From assembly GCF_018802605.1 (NCBI RefSeq), contig NZ_CP069161.1, forward strand, positions 124,001 through 188,000: DNA of 64,000 nucleotides, in the 5' to 3' direction. Positions 9,023-17,756 of the stretch are shown here, in pieces (position 1 is the first letter of the stretch; each line of letters opens with the position of its first letter). The position numbers and the translations under genes are program-made. Source of the stretch: Paludibacterium paludis (GTDB taxonomy: Bacteria; Pseudomonadota; Gammaproteobacteria; Burkholderiales; Chromobacteriaceae). The notes below the pieces were generated by a model, which saw nothing but the letters and a program-made list of their open reading frames with translations, did not search any database and was not told the DNA's origin.

Positions 9023-9187
9023 ATGAGAACGCTGTTCGCCCTTCTCTTCACCCTCGCCGCGCTGACGGCCTGCGGCTACAAGGGCCCCTTGTACCTTCCC
9101 GCGCAAACCGATGCCAAACCGGCCGCGGCCAAACCCGCTCCCGCCACGGCAAGCCAACCCAAAGCCGACGCTTCGGGGGTCAAATGA
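9023..9187 (+). CDS. lptM: LPS-assembly lipoprotein LptM (YifL)
   Basis: A 54-residue lipoprotein: MRTLFALLFTLAALTACGYKG with lipobox LTAC, then the conserved GYKGPLYLP and a low-complexity Ala/Pro/Lys tail. LptM helps LptD mature in the outer membrane. In many proteobacteria lysA follows; here a GNAT gene follows with an ATGA overlap. Confidence 0.9.
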   Translation: MRTLFALLFTLAALTACGYKGPLYLPAQTDAKPAAAKPAPATASQPKADASGVK

Positions 9188-9660
9188 ACGTCTCGATCCG
9201 GCGGCTTGACCGGACCGATTCCGGTGATCTGGCGCTGCTTGTCGCCTTGACCGACGCCTATGCGCGGGATGCCGCGGGCGGTGGAAACGGGCTTTCGGCC
9301 CACGCCAGAGCCCATCTGGGGCAGGCGTTCGCCGCCCACCCCTCGACCTTCGCGCTGGTGGCCGAAGAGGGAGGGGAAGCGCTCGGCCATGCCTTGTGCT
9401 TTTTGGGGTTTTCCAGTTTCTACGCCGCGCCCACGGCGATGCTGCACGATCTGTCGGTATTGCCCGCGGCGCGCGGGCGCGGCATCGGACGCCTCCTGAT
9501 GCTGGCCGTCGAGGAAGAAGGACGCCGACGCGGCTGCGCCAAGGCGATGCTGGAAGTGCGCGACGACAACACCGTGGCGCGCAAGCTTTATGAAACCTCC
9601 GGCTATGAGGTCAGCGGTCTTGGCGGTTCGCTCTACCGGATGATGGAAAAGGTGCTCTGA
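9184..9660 (+). CDS. GNAT family N-acetyltransferase
   Basis: 158 residues with the acetyl-CoA-binding motif LPAARGRGIGRLLM, preceded by the beta-strand LHDLSVL and followed by EVRDDNTVARKLYETSGYE. The substrate cannot be told from sequence. The ATGA overlap with lptM and the two-base gap to the next gene indicate a three-gene unit. Confidence 0.88.
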   Translation: MNVSIRRLDRTDSGDLALLVALTDAYARDAAGGGNGLSAHARAHLGQAFAAHPSTFALVAEEGGEALGHALCFLGFSSFYAAPTAMLHDLSVLPAARGRGIGRLLMLAVEEEGRRRGCAKAMLEVRDDNTVARKLYETSGYEVSGLGGSLYRMMEKVL

Positions 9661-9662
9661 CC

Positions 9663-10751
9663 GTGACACGCTACGCCCGCCATCTCGCTGCGCAACGCAT
9701 TGCCAACCCTTTTCCCGGCATCGTCCGTCTGGAAAAGGCCATCGGCGGGCCGATCACCGCGCGCATCGGCTCCAACGAGAGCCTGCCGCTGGAAGGCTCT
9801 CCACTGGAAACGCTGTTCGGCGAGGCGGTGGCGGAACTGGCGCGGCTGTATCCGGACCCTTACGCGCACCGGTTGCGTGAGCAGGCCGCCGCGGCCAATG
9901 GCACGGCCCCGGACACCATCGTGTTCGACACCGGGGCCGACAGCCTGATCCTGCTCGCATTGCGGCTGTTCTGCTCGGCGGGCGACCGCGTCGTGTGCAC
10001 GGCAGGGACCTATCCGACCTTCGGTTACTTCGCGCGCGGACAGGGCCTCGCGATCATCGAAACAGACTATCTTGACCGCTTGACCTCGCCCCGCGTCGAT
10101 CTGGATGCGATGGCGGAAGCGGCCGGACGCCACGATGCGCGGCTGGTTTACCTCGCCAACCCGGACAACCCGACCGGCCACGCCTGGGACATGGCGACGC
10201 TCCGCGCCTTCCGCCGCGCCCTGCCGGCGGATACCCTACTGTTGCTGGATGAAGCCTACCGCGACTTTTGCGATGATGCCGACAGCGATAACGGCCCCAT
10301 CGATGGCGTGATCCGGCTGCGGACCCTGTCCAAGGCCTTCGCGCTCGCCGGCCTGCGTGTCGGGTATGCGATCGCGCCTGCGCAATGGGTGGAACGCGCC
10401 GATGAAATCCGCCCGCAGTACGCGCTCTCGTCGATCGCCCAGGTCGCGGCGCAAGCCGCGCTCGATCATCCCGCGCATTCGAAACAGCTTATCGCGCGCA
10501 CGCTGGCGCTGAAGAATGATCTCGCGCATATTCTGAGCTCGCACGGCCTCAGGGTGCTGCCATCGGCCACCAATTTTCTGGCGATCTGCTACGACACGCC
10601 GGACGAGGCCGCGCGACGGCAAAAAGCGCTGCTCGCCCAGGGCATCGCCGTGCATCGCCCGCCCCACGAGGCGACGGCCCACCTGCTGCGCGTCACCGTC
10701 CATCCACACTCCTTCGAGCCGGCCGTGATCGAAGGGTTGACCTTGCGATAG
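9663..10751 (+). CDS. HisC-like class I/II aminotransferase
   Basis: 362 residues from a GTG start. It is a PLP enzyme of the histidinol-phosphate aminotransferase group: IGSNESLPLEG, YPDPYAHRLRE, LANPDNPTGHAWD, LLLDEAYRDF and the PLP-lysine motif LRTLSKAFALAGLRVGYA. HisC is possible, but no other his gene is nearby, so the true substrate is open. It follows the GNAT gene by two bases. Confidence 0.85.
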   Translation: MTRYARHLAAQRIANPFPGIVRLEKAIGGPITARIGSNESLPLEGSPLETLFGEAVAELARLYPDPYAHRLREQAAAANGTAPDTIVFDTGADSLILLALRLFCSAGDRVVCTAGTYPTFGYFARGQGLAIIETDYLDRLTSPRVDLDAMAEAAGRHDARLVYLANPDNPTGHAWDMATLRAFRRALPADTLLLLDEAYRDFCDDADSDNGPIDGVIRLRTLSKAFALAGLRVGYAIAPAQWVERADEIRPQYALSSIAQVAAQAALDHPAHSKQLIARTLALKNDLAHILSSHGLRVLPSATNFLAICYDTPDEAARRQKALLAQGIAVHRPPHEATAHLLRVTVHPHSFEPAVIEGLTLR

Positions 10752-10913
10752 CCGCCGTACCCGTGATTGTCAGGGATAGGGGCTCACCGGACTGTCCTGG
10801 CTAACGTCAGCATCGTTAAGCGAATTTTGAAAGAGTAAAAACCCGGTAAACGGGATCATGCTCGCCTGCCATACGGCTTTTTGAATACTTCACATGAATA
10901 GCGAGCTATCCCC

Positions 10914-11348
10914 ATGCAAGTGACCACCCCGACCCGATACAGCTTCCTGCCGACCCGAAATCAAGATCTTCTCGGACTGCGAAACTGGCTGAAAACCAGC
11001 GATTTCAGCGGCGCGTCCATCATTGGAATTTTCCCGTCCAAGGTCAAGGAAATCAGAAAAAACAGAGAAATCATCACCATCCGGCTGGATGAAGCGTTCG
11101 CCAATTGCCCGGGCAAAATCCCGGCCAAACTTGGCCGGGCCACCCAGGCTGTCAGACATATCGGCGAGCGGTTGAATGTTCATTCGATCAACCAGTGGGC
11201 CAACCAGCGCGACGCCCTCATGATCGATGCGATGAAAGTGCCGAAATGGCTGGAAGAAAAGGGCGTACAGAACGTCCCCAACCAGCCGCTGAGCAAAGAC
11301 ATGATCCTGAAGCTGCTCGAGCAAAACGGTCCGCTGTTGGCCGAATAA
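10914..11348 (+). CDS. Unknown protein, 144 residues
   Basis: Not recognised. It begins MQVTTPTRYSFLPTRNQD and is soluble, basic in the middle (GIFPSKVKEIRKNREI), with no signal peptide or membrane segment. Its base composition is more AT-rich than the flanking genes, and it stands alone with 160 free bases upstream and a hairpin downstream, suggesting an accessory gene. The ribosome site is weak. Confidence 0.6.
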   Translation: MQVTTPTRYSFLPTRNQDLLGLRNWLKTSDFSGASIIGIFPSKVKEIRKNREIITIRLDEAFANCPGKIPAKLGRATQAVRHIGERLNVHSINQWANQRDALMIDAMKVPKWLEEKGVQNVPNQPLSKDMILKLLEQNGPLLAE

Positions 11349-11359
11349 TCCGATAACGG

Positions 11360-11383
11360 AGTGGGGCGGTCAGGTGCCCCACT
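11360..11383 (+). terminator. Hairpin after the 144-residue gene
   Basis: AGTGGGGC pairs with GCCCCACT around an eight-base loop, starting 11 bases after the stop codon. There is no T run, so termination is only suggested. Confidence 0.45.
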
Positions 11384-11592
11384 GAAACACTTTCCCGCCG
11401 TGGCGGTCGCGCGGCGGCAAAAAATACCGCTCAACCGGGGTATCGCCGCCACCGTCCGTTCACCCGCTAACATTCGAACCGGTCGATGATGGAGGAGCAT
11501 TCACGATCTTGTACCGCAGGCGGTGGATCATGGCCACGCAACGCATGCCGCGCTGCAGCGTCAGCGACCGACGGGAAAGGTACACTTTCCCG

Positions 11593-12328
11593 ATGAACAC
11601 CTCTCACCCCCATGACGCGATCTTCAAGCAGTTCATGTCCGATCCGGCGACCGCCCGGGACTTCCTGGACATCCACCTGCCGCCGGGCTTGCGCGGCCTG
11701 TGCGATCTATCCAGCCTGCGCCTGGAACCGGGCTGCTTCATCGAGCCGGATCTGCGCGCTTTTTATTCCGACATTCTCTACGCGCTGCGCGCCGATGGCC
11801 GCCCTGGCTACATCTCTTGCGTCGTCGAGCACCAGTCCCGTCCGGAAAAACTGATGGCCTTCCGCCTGATCCGTTACTGTCTGGCCGCGATGCAACAGCA
11901 TCTGCGCCAAGGCCACGATCGGCTGCCGCTGGTGATTCCCCTGCTGTTCTACCACGGCACCGCAAGTCCGTATCCGTACAGCACCCACTGGCTGGATCTG
12001 TTCGAGCAGCCCGAGGTGGCCGCCCTCCTTTACAGCCAGCCCTTCCCGCTGGTCGACGTCACAGTGCTGTCCGGCGACGACATTATGAAGCACCGGCGTA
12101 TCGCATTGCTGGAACTCGTGCGAAAACACATCCGCCAGCGCGATATGCTGGAGTTGGCCGAGCCGATCGGGTTTCTCTTGAGCCTGGGACTTTGCAGTAC
12201 AGAAGCGAGGGCGTCAGGAAGGCATCCTTCAAGTCGCACGGCAACTTCTTGCCAAGGGCGTGGATCGCAGAATCATTCAGGAAACCACGGGCCTGACCGA
12301 ACAGGAATTGCTGCAGTTGCGCCACTGA
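11593..12328 (+). pseudogene. Frameshifted Rpn/PDDEXK nuclease (transposase_31) gene
   Basis: The N-terminal 200 residues are a clear Rpn-type recombination-promoting nuclease: start MNTSHPHDAIFKQF, acidic site YSDILYALRA, ISCVVEHQSRPEKLMAFRL, LLFYHGT. After GFLLS (about 12,180) the frame loses similarity. The family C-terminus reappears in the +1 frame at 12194-12328 (GRQEGILQVARQLLAKGVD, ending LTEQELLQLRH). About 40-60 family residues between them are missing, so a deletion broke the gene. The shifted frame reads on to a 283-residue product. Confidence 0.85.
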
Positions 12329-12376
12329 GCGCAGACTCGCGATTCCCAAAACCGTATCCGGAAAAACAAATGAAAA

Positions 12377-12416
12377 AACGGCGAGCGCGGATTGAGCCGT
12401 CGCCCGCCGTTCTTTT
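12377..12416. terminator. Terminator between rpn remnant and hemL
   Basis: AACGGCG-GCG pairs with CGC-CGCCGTT (one A/C mismatch) around a 13-base loop, followed by CTTTT. It sits between the convergent rpn remnant and hemL. Confidence 0.6.
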
Positions 12417-12538
12417 CATTCCCCGTTTAACCGCAGGATAGCCTCCTCATCGCGCCATTTCCCGACGACACAACACGAAACGTGAACGGTTTACGCGGAC
12501 AAGCGGCGCCCGGCCACGTGCCCGCCGGCAAGATCCGC

Positions 12539-13816
12539 TTACTTTCCGGACAACGCCCGGCGCGCTGCGGCCAGGGTTTCGTCGATCAGCGCGTCGGTAT
12601 GCGCGATCGATACAAAACCGGCTTCGTAGGCCGACGGCGCGAAGTACACGCCCTCTTCAAGCATCGCATGGAAGAAGCGGTTGAAGCCTTCGCGATCCGA
12701 ATTGGTCACTTCCGCGTAGCAGGTCGGCACCTTGCCGGTGAAGTACAGACCGAACATGCCGCCGACGCTGTCGGCCGTCAGCGCGACACCGGTTTCGCGC
12801 CCCAGGGCGGCAAGCCCGTCGGTCAGGCGGCGGGTACGCGCCGTCAGGGTGTCGTAGAAGCCGGGTTCGCGAATCAGGCGCAGGGTGGTCAGACCGGCCG
12901 CCACCGCCACCGGATTGCCGGACAGGGTGCCGGCCTGGTAGACATTGCCCAGCGGCGCGATGCATTCCATGATGTCGCGCCGTCCGCCGAAGGCCGCGAG
13001 CGGCATGCCGCCGCCGATCACCTTGCCCAGCGTGGTCAGGTCGGGGATCACGCCATGCAGCCCTTGCGCGCAACGCGGGCCGACACGGAAACCGGTCATC
13101 ACTTCATCGTAAATCAGCACCGTTCCACTCTTGTGCGTCAGTTCGCGCAAGGCCTTCACGAACGCTTCGGACGGGCGGATCAGGTTCATGTTACCGGCGA
13201 AGGGCTCGACGATCACGCAGGCGATGGTGTCGCCGATTCGCGCGAACGTTTCTTCCAGCTGCGCCACGTTATTGTATTCCAGCACCAGGGTATGACGCGT
13301 GAAATCGGCCGGCACGCCGCCCGACGACGGGGCGCCGAAAGTCAAAAGACCGGATCCCGCCTTGACCAGCAGACTGTCGGAATGACCGTGGTAACAGCCT
13401 TCGAACTTGACGATGGTGTCGCGACCGGTGAAGCCGCGGGCCAGACGGATGGCGCTCATGGTCGCCTCGGTGCCGGACGACACCAGCCGCACCTGCTCGA
13501 GCGACGGCAGCATGGCGCACAGGGTTTCCGCGATCTCGACTTCGGCTTCGGTCGGCGCGCCGAAGGACAGACCGCCCTCGGCGGCTTGCTGGACGGCGCG
13601 AATCACCTCGGGATGGGCATGACCGACGATCGCCGGTCCCCAGGAGCCGACGTAGTCGATGTAGCGCTTGTCGTCGGCATCCCAAAAGTACGGTCCATTG
13701 GCTTTCTTCACGAAACGCGGCGTGCCGCCGACGGAACCGAAAGCGCGGACAGGGGAGTTGACGCCTCCGGGGATCGGTTTTTTGGCGCGTTCAAACAATT
13801 CGAGATTGCGGGACAT
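12539..13816 (-). CDS. hemL: Glutamate-1-semialdehyde 2,1-aminomutase
   Basis: 425 residues, normal length. This PLP enzyme makes 5-aminolevulinate, the first committed tetrapyrrole precursor, in the C5 pathway. Motifs include [11 protein letters not shown] at the N-terminus, [32 protein letters not shown] and the PLP lysine in [18 protein letters not shown]. hemJ, another heme gene, lies about 500 bases upstream on the same strand. Confidence 0.97.
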   Translation of the reverse strand: MSRNLELFERAKKPIPGGVNSPVRAFGSVGGTPRFVKKANGPYFWDADDKRYIDYVGSWGPAIVGHAHPEVIRAVQQAAEGGLSFGAPTEAEVEIAETLCAMLPSLEQVRLVSSGTEATMSAIRLARGFTGRDTIVKFEGCYHGHSDSLLVKAGSGLLTFGAPSSGGVPADFTRHTLVLEYNNVAQLEETFARIGDTIACVIVEPFAGNMNLIRPSEAFVKALRELTHKSGTVLIYDEVMTGFRVGPRCAQGLHGVIPDLTTLGKVIGGGMPLAAFGGRRDIMECIAPLGNVYQAGTLSGNPVAVAAGLTTLRLIREPGFYDTLTARTRRLTDGLAALGRETGVALTADSVGGMFGLYFTGKVPTCYAEVTNSDREGFNRFFHAMLEEGVYFAPSAYEAGFVSIAHTDALIDETLAAARRALSGK

Positions 13817-13858
13817 GATGGTTTCCTGTGTCTACACGTTCTTGGCCGGCAGCAAGGG

Positions 13859-14323
13859 CTACCAGCGGGAATACGGGGTTTTCGAGAGGTAGGCGTTGGT
13901 GAAGCGCGGGTCTTCGGTCACTTCTTCACCGATCCATGCCGGCTTGTCGAAGGGTGTCGCCTCGTCGGGCAATTCGATTTCCGCCAGCACAAGACCGGCG
14001 TTTTCGGCGAAGAATTCATCGACTTCCCAGATATGGCCGCGCCATTCGATGCGGTAGCGCAGTTTGTCGACCACCATGGGGCACATCGCATCCATCATGG
14101 CCTGAGCATCCGCAACCGGAATGGGATACTCGAATTCGTGGCGCGACACCTGGGTGATCCGCCCCTTGATCGTCAACCAGGCCTGTTCGCCCACCACGCG
14201 CACCCTGACCGTGCGCTCGGGATCCACCGACAGATAGCCCTGGCGATAACGCAAGCCTTCGGCCAGACCGCGCCACGCCTCGCCGGTGACACGGAAGCGC
14301 CGTTCGATTTCCACACCCATCAC
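13859..14323 (-). CDS. CYTH domain protein (triphosphate-tunnel family)
   Basis: 154 residues. The signature GVEIERRFRV (ExExR/K) at the N-terminus, VRVRVVGEQAWLTIKGR and VDEFFAENAGLVLAEIELP form the beta-barrel tunnel of CYTH proteins, which typically hydrolyse inorganic triphosphate or bind polyphosphates. It starts seven bases after the hemJ stop and is probably co-transcribed with it. Confidence 0.87.
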   Translation of the reverse strand: MMGVEIERRFRVTGEAWRGLAEGLRYRQGYLSVDPERTVRVRVVGEQAWLTIKGRITQVSRHEFEYPIPVADAQAMMDAMCPMVVDKLRYRIEWRGHIWEVDEFFAENAGLVLAEIELPDEATPFDKPAWIGEEVTEDPRFTNAYLSKTPYSRW

Positions 14324-14330
14324 TTATCTT

Positions 14331-14747
14331 TCAGAAAGGTTTCACGACAACCAGGATGACCACCGCGAAGAGAATCAGCACCGGAATCTCGTTGAAAAAG
14401 CGGTACCAGACATGACTCTTTGCATTGCGTCCGGCACGGAAACGCGCGAGCAAACGCCCGCAGTAGCCGTGATAGGCCACCAGCAGCGCCACGAGCGAGA
14501 GTTTGGCATGCAGCCATCCTCCGCCGATGCCGAATCCCAGCCACAGCCACAGACCGAAAGCCAGCGCGAGCACGGCCAGCGGGGTCATGAAACGAAACAG
14601 CTTGCCCGCCATCAGCAGCAAGCGGTCCGTTTCGGCGCCGGGCGCGGCCATCGCCAGATTCACGAAGATCCGCGGCAGATAGAACAGGCCGGCGAACCAG
14701 CTCGTCACGAAGATGATGTGCAGTGCCTTCAGATAGAGGTACAGCAA
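14331..14747 (-). CDS. hemJ: HemJ-type protoporphyrinogen oxidase
   Basis: 138 residues with about four membrane helices. The N-terminal LKALHIIFVTSWFAGLFYL and PRIFVNLA, and LWLWLGFGIGGGWLHAKLSL in the middle, carry the conserved histidines and glycines of HemJ (UPF0093), which oxidises protoporphyrinogen IX in the inner membrane. Proximity to hemL supports a heme role. A parS site lies just upstream. Confidence 0.9.
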   Translation of the reverse strand: MLYLYLKALHIIFVTSWFAGLFYLPRIFVNLAMAAPGAETDRLLLMAGKLFRFMTPLAVLALAFGLWLWLGFGIGGGWLHAKLSLVALLVAYHGYCGRLLARFRAGRNAKSHVWYRFFNEIPVLILFAVVILVVVKPF

Positions 14748-14762
14748 ACGGAACTCCCTTCC

Positions 14763-14778
14763 TGTTTCACGTGAAACA
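14763..14778. other. parS: parS site 2
   Basis: A perfect TGTTTCACGTGAAACA; the palindrome extends to 20 bases (14761-14780). It is intergenic, in the 34-base gap between the M48 peptidase stop and the hemJ start. Confidence 0.92.
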
Positions 14779-14781
14779 GGC

Positions 14782-15615
14782 CTACGGTTTCGGTGCGTTA
14801 CGGTAAAGCGGCATGACCTCGGGCAGATGAGCGCTCAGCTCCTGGATGCGGGAGGTGCCGGACGGGTGAGTGGACAAGTACTCGATGCCACCATTATCCC
14901 CCCGCGCCAGCATTTTTTTCCAGAGGGAGATGGCGGCGTTCGGATCGTAGCCGGCGCGGGCCATCAATTCGAGCCCCATCACGTCGGCCTCGCTTTCCAT
15001 GGTTCGGCTGTGCGGCATGGCCAGCGCCACATTGGCGAGCTTGCCCGCCATGTTCATTTGCCGCGAATCCAGACCCGCCGCCATGCCGATGATGCCCAGT
15101 CCGAGTTGCTGGGCCATCGCCTGGCTCATGCCTTCCCGGGTATGCTCGCGCAACGCGTGGGAGAACTCGTGGCCCAGCACGGCGGCCAGTTCCGCATCGC
15201 TGAGCGACAGCGATCTGACGATGCCCGAGTACACCATCACCTTGCCGCCGGCCATCGCGTAGGCGTTCAGCTCCGGCGCATCGGCCACGTTGACTTCCCA
15301 CTTCCAGCGCGTGGCGTCGGAACGGTAGACGCCGACTTCGCGAATCACCCGGGACGCGATACGGCGCACCCGCGCGGTCAGCGCCGGATCATTGTTCAAA
15401 CGTCCCTTGGCGCGCAAGGCCGCCAATTGTTCCGCGTAGCTTTTGGCCGACATGGCCTCGACTTCGGCTTCGGATACCCCGGACATCATGCGCTGCTGCC
15501 GCGCCACACCGACCGCGCCGCCCTGAGTGGTCGACACGCTGGCGCATCCGGCAAGGCATGCGGCCGCCACGATAGCGGCGAGTCCCGAAGCGAATCGCAA
15601 TTTCATCGCTTTCAT
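14782..15615 (-). CDS. M48 family metallopeptidase lipoprotein
   Basis: 277 residues. The N-terminus is a lipoprotein signal with lipobox LAGC (AAIVAAACLAGCASVSTT), so the protein is membrane-anchored outside the cytoplasm. The zinc motif is VLGHEFSHALREH (HExxH) with the third ligand in SRTMESEADVMGLELMARAG. It resembles LoiP/YggG-type stress peptidases. It follows the rubredoxin gene by seven bases. Confidence 0.92.
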   Translation of the reverse strand: MKAMKLRFASGLAAIVAAACLAGCASVSTTQGGAVGVARQQRMMSGVSEAEVEAMSAKSYAEQLAALRAKGRLNNDPALTARVRRIASRVIREVGVYRSDATRWKWEVNVADAPELNAYAMAGGKVMVYSGIVRSLSLSDAELAAVLGHEFSHALREHTREGMSQAMAQQLGLGIIGMAAGLDSRQMNMAGKLANVALAMPHSRTMESEADVMGLELMARAGYDPNAAISLWKKMLARGDNGGIEYLSTHPSGTSRIQELSAHLPEVMPLYRNAPKP

Positions 15616-15622
15616 GACCGCC

Positions 15623-15787
15623 TCAGAGCTCGACCATTTCGAAATCGTCCTTGCGCGCGCCGCAATCCGGACACGTCCAGTTCATCGGCACATCCTCCCA
15701 GGGGGTGCCGGGAGCCAGTCCGTCTTCCGGTCGGCCGGCCTCTTCGTCATAAATAAAACCGCAGATCAGACACATCCAGGTGCGCAT
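15623..15787 (-). CDS. Rubredoxin
   Basis: A 54-residue gene. MRTWMCLICGFIYDE has the first CxxC, and WTCPDCGARKDDFEMVEL has the second; PEDGLAPGTPWEDVP lies between, as in classic rubredoxins that carry one Fe(Cys)4 centre for electron transfer. It is divergent from thiD with 71 bases between starts and is probably co-transcribed with the M48 gene. Confidence 0.95.
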   Translation of the reverse strand: MRTWMCLICGFIYDEEAGRPEDGLAPGTPWEDVPMNWTCPDCGARKDDFEMVEL

Positions 15788-15858
15788 ACAAATCCTTTGG
15801 GTCGGGTAAAATAACGATGATTCTAAATCGTGCCAGACAGCGAGGTTAAGTCTTCACC

Positions 15859-16725
15859 ATGACAAGCCAACCGAATTTTCCGCCGGCCGTGATGACACTG
15901 GCCGGCTCCGATCCTTCCGGCGGCGCGGGCATACAAGCGGACATTCTCACCCTGGCCAGCCTGGGATGCCACCCCCTGTCGGTGATCACCGCGATGACCG
16001 TTCAGGATACCGCCGGTGTCAGCGAGGTGGTGGTCACCGACGCCGATCTTGTCAATGACCAGGCGCGTTACCTGCTGCAGGACATTCCCGTTTCCGCTTT
16101 CAAGGTCGGTATTCTCGGCAGTATCGAGAATGTCGCCATTGTGGCACAGCTGGCGACCGATTACCCCGAAGTCCCGCTGATTCTCGACCCGGTACTCGCC
16201 AGCGGCGGCGGCGACGAATTCGCCGACGAGGATCTTATCCACGCCATGCGCGACATGCTGATCCCGCATGTGACGCTGCTGACGCCGAACAGTATCGAGG
16301 CCCGCCGCCTGGCGGCGAACGACAGCGACGACGAGGATACGCTGACCCTGGATGAAGCCGCCCAGCGTCTGCTCGCGCTGGGGTGCGAGGCGGTGCTGGT
16401 GACCGGCACCCATGAAAACCAGCGCGAAGTGGTGAACATCCTCTACTCGCAGGACGGTACGGCGCGCAGCAGCCACTGGGAACGCCTGCCCGGCAGCTAC
16501 CACGGTTCGGGATGCACCCTGGCCTCGGCGATCACCGCACTGATGGCCACCGGCATGCCGCTCGAAGAAGCGGTCAACGATGCTCAGGAATACACCTATC
16601 AGACCCTGCTGAACGCCTACCGTCCCGGCATGGGGCAATATATCCCCGACCGGCTGTTCTGGGCACGGGATGCGGCCGAACAAGAAGGCCAGGAAGGGGA
16701 AGGTGGCGATGAACGGGAAAACTGA
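15859..16725 (+). CDS. thiD: Hydroxymethylpyrimidine/phosphomethylpyrimidine kinase
   Basis: 288 residues. ThiD phosphorylates HMP twice to HMP-PP for thiamine synthesis. Motifs are LAGSDPSGGAGIQADILTL, AMTVQDTAGV, LDPVLASGGG, LTPNSIEARRL, VLVTGTHE and the anion-hole GSGCTLASAI. The C-terminal tail is slightly extended and acidic (EQEGQEGEGGDE) and overlaps the thiE start. Confidence 0.96.
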   Translation: MTSQPNFPPAVMTLAGSDPSGGAGIQADILTLASLGCHPLSVITAMTVQDTAGVSEVVVTDADLVNDQARYLLQDIPVSAFKVGILGSIENVAIVAQLATDYPEVPLILDPVLASGGGDEFADEDLIHAMRDMLIPHVTLLTPNSIEARRLAANDSDDEDTLTLDEAAQRLLALGCEAVLVTGTHENQREVVNILYSQDGTARSSHWERLPGSYHGSGCTLASAITALMATGMPLEEAVNDAQEYTYQTLLNAYRPGMGQYIPDRLFWARDAAEQEGQEGEGGDEREN

Positions 16726-17338
16726 GCGGATCGCCGGGCTTTACGCCATCACGCCCGACACGAACGATACCGAAAAGTTGATCCGCGACTGCGCCGCGGT
16801 GCTGGCGGGAGGGGCGAGAATGCTCCAATACCGCAACAAGGGGCAAGACGAAACCCTCAAACTGGCCCAGGCCAAAGGACTGCACGCGCTGTGCCGGGAG
16901 CACGGGGCGGCCTTCATCGTCAACGACGACATCACGCTGGCCAAACGCATCGGCGCCGACGGGGTGCACCTGGGGCGCGACGACGCCTCGCTCGCCCAGG
17001 CGCGCCGCGAACTGGGTCCGGAGGCGATCCTCGGCGTGTCCTGCTACAACCTGCTGATGCTCGCGCAAAACGCCGCCGAACTTGGCGCCGATTACCTCGC
17101 CTTTGGCGCGGTGTTTCCGTCGGCGACCAAACCCGGCGCCGTCCATGCCCCGCTCGAACTGTTCGCCGAAGCGGAAAAATTCGGCTTGCCGCGCGTCGCG
17201 ATCGGCGGCATCACCGAACACAACGCCGCCCGGGTCATCGCCGCCGGGGCCGAAGCCATCGCGGTGATCGGAGGCCTTTTCGACACACCCGACCCCGGCC
17301 TTGCCGCCCGGGCGATTTCGGAGCTTTTTCCGGGTTAG
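16709..17338 (+). CDS. thiE: Thiamine-phosphate synthase
   Basis: 209 residues. ThiE joins HMP-PP with thiazole phosphate. It has the TIM-barrel motifs LYAITPD, GGARMLQYRNK, FIVNDDITLA, GADGVHLGRDD, GVSCYN, YLAFGAVFPSATK and IGGITEHNA, and a final AVIGGLFD. The start at 16709 follows GGAAGG-type ribosome bases inside the end of thiD, so the two are coupled. Confidence 0.96.
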   Translation: MNGKTERIAGLYAITPDTNDTEKLIRDCAAVLAGGARMLQYRNKGQDETLKLAQAKGLHALCREHGAAFIVNDDITLAKRIGADGVHLGRDDASLAQARRELGPEAILGVSCYNLLMLAQNAAELGADYLAFGAVFPSATKPGAVHAPLELFAEAEKFGLPRVAIGGITEHNAARVIAAGAEAIAVIGGLFDTPDPGLAARAISELFPG

Positions 17339-17573
17339 GGCATATTGATGTTTTTGGACTGGAGATGGGGAGCATACCCAATCGATGTTCCTGCTCCAGG
17401 TTTGCGCTCCGGCGGCTACGCCTGCTGATCGAGGCTCGGAAAGCGCATCCGGGTAATTCCAGGAGAACGCGCCTCAATCACGAACAATACTGATTGGTAC
17501 TAAACATTCCATCGCTACTGGTCCTTGGTTGAGAATACCTTTGCATTAGGCAGCCGATGTCCGTCCGTTTACT

Positions 17574-17619
17574 CTTGAAAACCGCTTTTGAACTCTTTAA
17601 AAAACAAGCGGTTTTCAAG
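17574..17619. repeat. 14-bp perfect inverted repeat
   Basis: CTTGAAAACCGCTT and AAGCGGTTTTCAAG flank 18 AT-rich bases. It could be a terminator, an operator or a remnant of a mobile-element end. No transposase gene is beside it. Confidence 0.7.
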
Positions 17620-17682
17620 TAATACTATTGACTACGATGGTATCGCAGCAGGACAAGAGCAGTAGTCGCCACACTGGGTCCC

Positions 17683-17700
17683 GTATCGTGATAACGATAC
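17683..17700. repeat. Short hairpin at left edge of low-GC island
   Basis: GTATCGT-GATA-ACGATAC. The segment GATAACGATACCG at 17690-17702 resembles GGTAACGATATCG at 19970-19982, on the other side of the island. Confidence 0.4.
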
Positions 17701-17756
17701 CGAATGGCGCGGTCCGGCCGCCATGACAAGGCTCATGCACAGGCTCTCATGAGAGA

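Larger units (their letters stand above)
17339..17756. other. 418-base gene-free stretch with inverted repeats
   Basis: No coding frame is credible here. Composition drops in GC compared with thiE. It holds a 14-base inverted repeat at 17574-17619 and a short hairpin at 17683-17700, and forms the left flank of the low-GC toxin/immunity island. Confidence 0.6.

Noticed and set aside
12515..12520. CACGTG core as parS
   Set aside because: The flanks (GGC and CCC) do not match the TGTTn/nAACA arms.
12482..14359. A 625-codon open frame on the plus strand
   Set aside because: It lies opposite hemL and the CYTH gene; its His/Gly/Gln/Arg-rich translation is typical of a shadow frame.
16891..17493. 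A 200-codon plus frame running past thiE into the gene-free stretch
   Set aside because: It is out of frame with thiE and Arg-rich, and has no family features.
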